DNA from: Phoronis australis
Lineage: Eukaryota > Phoronida > Phoronidae
Assembly: GCA_002633005.1 (NCBI GenBank)
Contig: NMRA01000472.1
Coordinates: 280,512 to 329,468 of the forward strand
Length of the DNA stretch: 48,957 nt
Direction of reading: 5' to 3'
Positions 36,601 through 45,600 of this stretch are shown here, one piece after another (positions within the stretch are counted from its first letter, which is position 1; each line of letters begins with the position of its first letter). Both the position numbers and the translations under genes were made by a program. The notes beneath the pieces were generated by a model. It was given only the letters and a program-made list of their open reading frames with translations. It was not told the origin of the DNA and made no database searches.

Positions 36601-39600
36601 GCCTTTGGGCACACGCAACATGACCACATTTGGTCAATCGGTGGGTCCTGGTCCATTAACCCCTACCTTGGATGGCGGATAGCATTAAAAATTGGAAGTC
36701 ATCTCATACAGGTTTTGAGCACACCCCAGACGACCAAATTTGGTCAAACAGGCGTGGCCATGTTGCTCAACTCTTACCTTGGTTGGCTGATAACGGTAGC
36801 CCTCTCTACAGATACAGCAGGTCAGACCAGTCTCTTCCTTAAGTTCATCAATGTCCTTCATCACAGCACTGTCCACAGTCACCTGACCTTGTTCATTAGT
36901 CTGAAGAATTACACGCAGTTCAATACACAACAACACAAACACAAAGATGACGATTTAACATAACCAAACCCCTGCTGCCCTCTGTGGATGCACCCAGTCA
37001 CTTACTGAATAGTATCGTAGTCAATAAGCATAAGGCTTGCCTTCACATCCACACGAACATTAGAGATAGCTACTTCATTTGAGTCATTGTGGTCTGGTAG
37101 ACACAGGGGTGAAATGATATTATCTAGCCTTGCCCGAGCCGTTCAACTTGACAACCCCAGGATGGTTGGTGAATGGGGTATAGATTAGCAGTTCTGTCAT
37201 GTCTTCGCTTCATCATTTAGAATCTTTAACAGTCTAATGAATCTGTTGTTTCCCTTTACACCTACTTTGTTATAGCTTCATCAACTAAATCATAGTGTTC
37301 AAGGTGTTACAGAAATGAACAGATTATTACTAAATCATAGTGTTCAAGTTGGTACAGAAATGAACAGATTATTACTAAATCATAGTGTTCGAGTTGTTAC
37401 AGAAACGAACAGATTATTACTAAATCATAGTGTTCAAGTTGTTACAGAAATGAAGAGATTATTACTAAATCATAGTGTTCAAGTTGTTACAGAAGTGAAC
37501 AGATTATTACTAAATCATAGTGTTCAAGTTGTTACAGAAGTGAACAGATTATTACAATATCGTAGTGTTCAAGTTGTTACAGAGATGAACATGTCAGATT
37601 ATTACTAAACCATAGTGTTCAAGTTGTTACAGAAATGAAGAGATTATTACTAAATCATAGTGTTCAAGTTGTTACAGAAGTGAACAGATTATTACTAAAT
37701 CATAGTGTTCAAGTTGTCACAGAAATGAACAGATTATTACTAAATCATAGTGTTCAAGTTGTCACAGAAATGAAAAGATTATTACTAAATCATAGTGTTC
37801 AAGTTGTCACAGAAATGAAAAGATTATTACTAAATCATAGTGTTCAAGTTGTTACAGATATGAACAGATTATTACTAAATCATAGTGTTCAAGTTGTTAC
37901 AGAAATGAATAGTCATTGGGTCTCGCCTGAGCCGTTCAATTTGATAACATACCCAGAAGGTTGGTGAATTGGGGAGAACAGTAGTTCTGCAATGTGCTGC
38001 CACCTTTTAGTCAGAGTAAACATTGTTGTTAAAGAACAACGTATACAAACTCGGCGTATACACCAATAACAGTGACCAAAGTGGACAATTCGACTCCAAA
38101 CTGGTTTCACAGCAACAGGCAAATTTTGATGGACAACTGTGAAGCCAGCTAACCGTTAAAGAATTATTTATAACAAGAATGCACTTCAATTCTGTCTAAA
38201 TGTGATCAAAATCCTGAATGCTTTTGACCCTGGACGTTTCCTGAAATTCTGCGCACTCCGACACAGACTGAAGGGCTGGACACAGTAACCTAGAATTCAT
38301 CTTTAATTGAAGGCTGACAACAGTTCTATCTAAAAGCTAAAATTCTGTCACAGTGCTAAGTAATTTTGACATGAAGTGCGTCCTTTGAAATCCGATACAC
38401 AACATGACAATGTACCACAACAGTTCTGATGTCATACTAACCTTCATTCCCAGCGAATCAAGTTGCTTCTTTCTCATCGCCATAGCGAGACGCTTCTTCT
38501 CAGCTTTAGTCTGTTGACGCACTTCTTCAATCTGAATAACAATGGCGTCTTAATAACAGCTACCTCTATTGCTGTTTAGTGTTACTACTGCATGGCAGAG
38601 GGTGACACTGTGACATGCATTGGAAGTTATAGGAAAGCGTCCTTTCTGTTAATATGCGAGTCTCTACAATAATCAGATACAACATCCTCGTATTTTGAGA
38701 GCCAGTTTGGTGTCCATTATTCAGTAAAGAAAACTCATCTGGTTCTCAAAATTCAAACACGTTATATCCGACCATTACCCGAGTCTCTGCATGATGAACT
38801 GATTCTGTCGCCCTCTACAGGCTGTCACTGGTTTTATGGATTGTCTTTGATGTTCTGTTGCTAGGATGCGTGTTGAAAGCTCTACTGTGGGTCAATATTG
38901 TTAGATGGCTTTGATTGTTTGTCCTGATGATGTTTGAGACATAAAAACATGCTGAAGTTGAAAAATGTCATTGTTTTAATTTATCAATTAGTGGTAATGA
39001 GTACTTGAAGGAAGATGACAGTTAGTCAAAAGCCATGGGTAGTAAGAAACTGACTATGATATGCACTTAACATCCTGATGGGTAGCAAGAAACTGACTAT
39101 GATTTGTACATAAATTCCTGATGGGTAATAAGAAACTGACTATGATAAGTACATGATATCCTAATGGGTAGTAAGAAACTGACTATGATAAGTACATGAT
39201 ATCCTGATGGGTAGTAAGAAACTGACTAATATGAACATAACATACTGATGCAGTTATTTACCCAGTGTTTGTGGGCATTCTAATTTTATAGCTAATCCAC
39301 ATGTGGAGGCAATTTTTTTCTTTGGTATTTTTAATAATTGGTGCTTTTAAGCACATGATACCAACTAAAATACAACATGGTTTAAGTTATGTAATACAAC
39401 AAAATCCAAAGTTAATGCCAATCAAAGTTCAAAATGTAGAACACACCTGCTCAGCCACCGCTCTGTTCTGTAAAGGGTGAACCAAAATATAGGTGTGCGC
39501 ATGTAACAACCCTGTGGCAAACCACTAACATTTAACTCTAAGAAGCACCCAAACGGCCAAACATTGCTTTACAGGTGCACAACTTGGCAGCACAACGCAA

Positions 39601-42600
39601 GTGTTCAATAGCACTGGTATCATTTCACGATGTCAACATCTTTTAACCAATTAAAAACAAGAAAGACATCAATAATCAACATTCTACCTCCCAAAATTGA
39701 GACACTGTCGGCCACTGTGCAATCTTAACCTTCAACTGATATGACCGGCATAGTGCATGAATGGAGACACCATGCGCTTGCCATGTGAGGCAACATTTCT
39801 CAAAGTCTCGCATGATCTCACCAAACTGTGAAGACACTAGCCCGTCCGACTGTACTCACCTTGGCTGCCACCTGGCTGTTCTGTTTCAGTGCTTCCATCA
39901 AGTTCTCGGCCAAAGTGCCCACCTGCTCATCTGATGAGATTTGCTCCAGTTTATGAAGCACGGCAATCAAGTCAGCACCAACTACCACCTGTGGAAATAA
40001 AGAATGAATCTATCAGGTGAGACACCATCAATTTTAAGAACTTACTCAAAGACAACTTTTTTTAAAATTGATGAGTTATGGCTGAAACTATTGTAACAAT
40101 TGAAAAAAACCTTAGAAGGAATTTGGTATGGAATTGGTCTGCACCACCATGAATACAAAATGCCATTTTCTCTTCTAGTTAGCTACATCAACAACAGATG
40201 GTGCAATCTCTTCTAGTTAGCTGAACCAACCATGGAGGTCAGTCAGTTCTAGACTGCTTCATCAAGAGTAGATAACACCGTGTAATGGTGCAGACAGCAC
40301 AAGACAGAAGTGTTCCCATCCTACCTGGCTGGTCACATGACCCTTGCACATGCCCGTCATCACACGCAGTGCATATTTCAGCGAGGGTTTGGCAATAAAG
40401 TCTTTCCAGTCTTCATAATCCGTTCTGGAATGAAGAAAAATTTAGCAATGGTGGAATATTGAACACCCAATCATGGAAACCATTACCATGATAGTAACTC
40501 ACTTCAGTCACAAACAATTAACATTTCACTGCCAGGCTGAAAAGTTAATAAATTTGAAAAAGATGCATTGCATGAAAAAGTACATCTCTTATTTTTGCAG
40601 ACTGAAATAGAAAATCGCTCTATTTGTCCCGGACTAACAAACCCAACTGACAGCTGCACACCACGCCCCTCGTACCATCCCTTAACCCCATTTCTTATAT
40701 CTACTCACCCCAACAGTGTCTTGATAGGCGGGGCATGTCTCTTGATGTAGCCCAGGGCATCCCTCACTATACCACTCTCAAGGATCATATCCTTCAACTT
40801 TGATCCATTGGCGTTCTCCTACAAATAAAGTGATAAGGCACACACTACGTTATATCACACACACAGAGTTAGCAATGCTCAAAGCAGGCCGATCAGAACA
40901 TGCCGGAGATCTGGTCGTTTCAAAAGAGCATCCACTGAGTCATGAACAGTTGCCACAGCAACAGAGAAGAGAGCCAAGATAATGATATCCAGTAAGTAAT
41001 AGCTCGTCGTCATGATACCATTAACCAAACCAAAACAATACTAGAAAACAACAAATTTAAAGCAACCAATAAGGCACCAAAAACATATAACAGGGACACG
41101 TTCTTTTTTCAGAGGTGATTTTGCATCCACGAAATGTCACCGTGGAGCTTATTTGGAAAAAATGATGGGGCTATTTTGGAAATTTGCATAGTCGATCACA
41201 GTGCAGCTGTGGGTTTTAAAAAAGCTGTAAGAGGGTGTCTGCATATGAGATCAGAAAATACCGGCAGGTGATTTGTTACTGAGTGCAAAGTTTTTATTGT
41301 TGACTTTTCTTTATCATGAATCGTACAGTAAATATGATTTTGAAACGTTCATTATGGACTTGATTTCACTTTTCAGCAGTTCGACGCCTCCAGTCAACCA
41401 GAACTGCTTAGTCCCTTTCAGGACTCAAATTGAGAAAATAATGACATCTTCCCCAATTTTCACACACATTTGTCCAGCGCCAGGCATGCAAAACGATCCC
41501 GAAAAAGCCCCATCAGTGTTTGTTTGGTTTTTTAAAATGAGCCCCCATGGGGGTTTTATGCTGGGTGGGGCTCCTTCGGAAACTCTCGGTAAAACCCCAT
41601 CAGCCATGAATGGAGATTAACTTTTGGATTTAAAACAACAACACAAAACTAGTCTCAGTTTGCTCCTTACTCCAATCTGAAGTGACATTTGGGTTTAAGA
41701 CAAACTGATGAACTGGTTGTCATAACCTACCTGTATGCCATTAGTGATAACACAGAAACATTCCAGGTGAATCTCTTCGTCAGGAGTGTGCTCAGCATCA
41801 AATCTAAAACAAGGGAGAGAGAAATGACTTAACCGCTGACCTTGAGTGAAGTGGGGACACCTACAGGTCACTCCATGACTTAACCCCTGACCTTAAGTGA
41901 AGTGGAGACACCTACAGGTCACTCCATGACTTAACCCCTGACCTTGAGTGAAGTGGGGACACCTACAGGTCACTCCATGACTTAACCCCTGACCTTGGGT
42001 GAAGTGGGGACACCTACAGGTCGCTCTAAGACTTGAACCCTGACGGAGGGATCCAAACTTTGGCTTCACATGTGACATGATATGGAAGGTTTACGGCTAT
42101 CAGAACATGAAAACCGATAATCATTACATACCAATCTCAAGTGTTATATTAGGTCACATGGATGGAAGGAAAGCAAGTGAGTGATCATGTGACAAAACAT
42201 GATCACCACATGGTGGTGAACACTTACTTGTCAAAGTTGAGGTAAGGCTGGAAGTGGTTGATAAGTATCATCATCTTGTTATCCTCGCCGAAGGCTAGGA
42301 AGGGGATGAGCTTCATGAGAGCCTCCAATACACTGGTGTTGGCGCGCACAAACGGGCTGTTGATACGGTCAAGCAACATGGTCAGCTGCTCAGTGTCACT
42401 GCACAACTTGGAGAACTCCTGAAACACACAGCATCAGCAGTGCGTGGTAAATGAAATAATTATACAGAATGACATATGCAGCTACTCAGTGAGAGCATAT
42501 ATGGTAAGAAGGCGGAGTCAGTGCCCATCATCACTTACTGTATACTTCTCCCACAGTGGGCTGCTGGCCTCAAACAGCATTTAAATTAATTTACTAAGTG

Positions 42601-45600
42601 GAACTCCAAATAATATATGGTAAAAAGGCGCAGTCAGTGCCTGTCACCACTTACTGTATACTGTTCCGGTGGTTAGCTGCTGGCCGCCAACGATATAATT
42701 ACAATAGTTAAACTGCACACCACACCCTTTTCCATAAGAAGGCGGAGTCAGTGCCAGTCACTACTTACTGTATACTGCTCCGGTGGCTGGCTGCTGGCCT
42801 CCAACAGTATAATTTCCATAATTTGTAGGATCTGTTCAGTCAGTGTCTGGCCTTTGGTGGAGATGCCACTCTCTTGTTCAGCTAGGAGAGCCTGGAATTG
42901 ACAGCGAATAAATATTCAGTGAACACCAATCACATCATTAAGTCATGCAGCCTATCAAATATGAAGACCACTGGGCATTGCAGGGTCAAGGCTGTATTCA
43001 AGTTCCACATATAAAAATGTCCAAATCGTTAAAGCACCTACAGGTGAGGGCAACACCAAAATGATTGCCTCACCAACTTGTAACACAAAGTGCATCAGGG
43101 AATCAATGCGATGCAGGTATGGCTTATTCACAGATTCAGTAATTAAAACGTTCATTCACTTACCAAGTTGAGTGCGCCCAACATGACACTGATCGTACGC
43201 AGTCGAGGTTTGATCAGCTCGACACGGTTGACCTTGACCTTGACACAGAAGTTGAACAGCTTGAGTAGGACAGTGATGAGCTGTCGACCGTGCACCATGT
43301 CACGGATTGCTGTCATACGGTGTAGCATCACCTGCAGGCAAGAGAGACATGTGCCATTTGAAGTAGGTCAGGCAACCAGTTGGCAATAAAGGTTGGCAGT
43401 AAAAGTTGGAAGCCTAAAAATAGCTGCAGCAGACCACAATAAAATTGGGTCTGCTGATGGTCAGTCGGCAGTCAAAGTTGGCAGTAGGAGTCGGCAGTGC
43501 GGTCGGCTGCCGGTCTGCTAAAAATCAGTAGACGGTCGGCTATTCTGTCAACCTTTCATCAACTTGTTTCAAGCTGGTAAGACAAAAAATTCATGACCTG
43601 TGCCGTAGCACTGAACAAGAATCTTATAATGCATGAAATAGGCACACAAAGTGAAACCACATTCTATAGACTGTAGATTTGAAAATAAAGTTGAAAAGGG
43701 TAATTGACGCTGATCTAACCTCCAAAGGAACAATAAAATATCGTCCTTCAAGTTGGCCATTGGAACTATTTTCCAAGTTTAGCTCATGGTCCAGGACATT
43801 ATCGCAGTGTAAACACACACTAAATAGTTCCTTGTCACGTAACTATACCTGCAACCCGCCACACTCGCTCATCACAGCGGCCATCTTGTAGACCTCCTCA
43901 TTGTCCACGTCCTGACCTTCACCATTGTCCAGCGAGTTGATCATGTCTTCCGTGGCATCACCTAGCAACCCACGCATGCGGTAAACCACCCGCATTGGCT
44001 CATTCTGCAAGGGTAAAAGGCGATGAATAATTTTACGATTAAGTGTCACAAAGTTGAAGATCGATCTTCTATTACTTGGTCATTGCAAGTGAATAACGCA
44101 AGCTTGCTTAGTATTAAAGGATAATTTGCCTGCTTTCAAGATAAATGGATGGTTTTTTGATTTCAAGAATAATCATCATATACATAAAAACTGATAAAGT
44201 TATATTATTCTGCAATGTCTAGTTTTTCAAAGGTTACTTTGTGCCAGAGAAGTGGTCACTCCAACAGCGAAGGTGATGGCAGAGCGACAGCCATCTTGGA
44301 TCCTTAATCTAGAGCAAGTCAAGCATAGCATTGCAGAAAGGTCTGAAGCCAGAAAGTGACTGTTCCTCGGTGTGATCCACAGACCAGACCCTATTGTAGA
44401 CATCTTACTAAACATCAGCTTCCCCAGTGGGATCACTCGTGAGAGAACGACTGAGAGAACCTCGATGTTACCAACAGACTAGACCTTCTTGCAGACATCC
44501 TATTACACACCAGCTCCCCCTATGGGAGCACTCATAAGTGCCCAGATATTCCTGTAGACATCCTACTAAACACCAGCTCCACCTGTGGGAGCGCTCATAA
44601 CTGACCGTACCTCAGTGTGATCCACAGACCACACCTTCTTGTAGACATCCTTGACTGGAAGATCCAGACTGATTATCTTGTTATTCACCAGCAACTGAAA
44701 GTACACATGACCTGGATAGTAAAGCATGTTCACCCAATTAATGCTTTCAACTCTGCATTTTTGAAGTGACATGTGTTGTTTTTCACCATGTTCTTTACAC
44801 ATCACCAAGTTATCTCTTATATCAACAGAGCAAACAATCGTACCACTATGTATTAGACGAAGTGAGAGAAGTGATGTCAATGAAATCAATTCAGCAAGCT
44901 GACATCTTCAATGGATCAAATTCGTTTCATAAGTCGTGAACTGACAGAACGATGTATAGTATTATCCTTAAGTTTAAACTTGTCTATTTCCAAAAGGTGG
45001 AGCTAGTCAAAACATCATACCTCCATTCCAGTATCATCTTCCAACAGTGCCACAAGTTCACAATCTGAAATTATAAACAACGGTATATCACAGATCAAAG
45101 AGGAGATCAACTGAACATACATGGTCTTCACACAGCACTCTGCGTCAAAACCTCCAGTTTCAAATAACAACAACAAGAAAACATATGAAGATACTCCGAA
45201 GTTTATTATCACCTAGTGTGACAGATGATAACAGCCAACAAACCTCCAAGTGTCAAACATTTATTTAACACAGACTTTACTATGGCCACAAATCCAAGTG
45301 AGACAGACGGTAACACAGTTGGCATGCCTCTGAGTGTGAAACAGTAATTAAGTCTTGGCCATACATCCAAGTGAGACAGTTGGTATCACAGACAGCATGC
45401 CTCTGAGTGTGAAACAGTAATTAAGTCTTGGCCATACATCCAAGTGAGACAGTTGGTATCACAGACAGCATGCCTACTAAACACCAGCTCCCTCTATGGG
45501 AGCACTCATGCCTCTGAGTGTGAAACATTAGCCTTCACTACCTTGACATATCTTGTTCTTCACATCTCTCATCAGGGGCCCAAGTCCTGGCTCGTTGGAG

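Noticed and set aside
36535-36963. 142-codon + frame
   Set aside because: Antisense to UBR4 exon 16 and its duplicated intron; explained by the minus-strand gene.
41824-42078. Repeated minus-strand peptide ([17 protein letters not shown])
   Set aside because: Product of the 51-bp intronic minisatellite, whose length is a multiple of three; not part of the spliced UBR4 frame.
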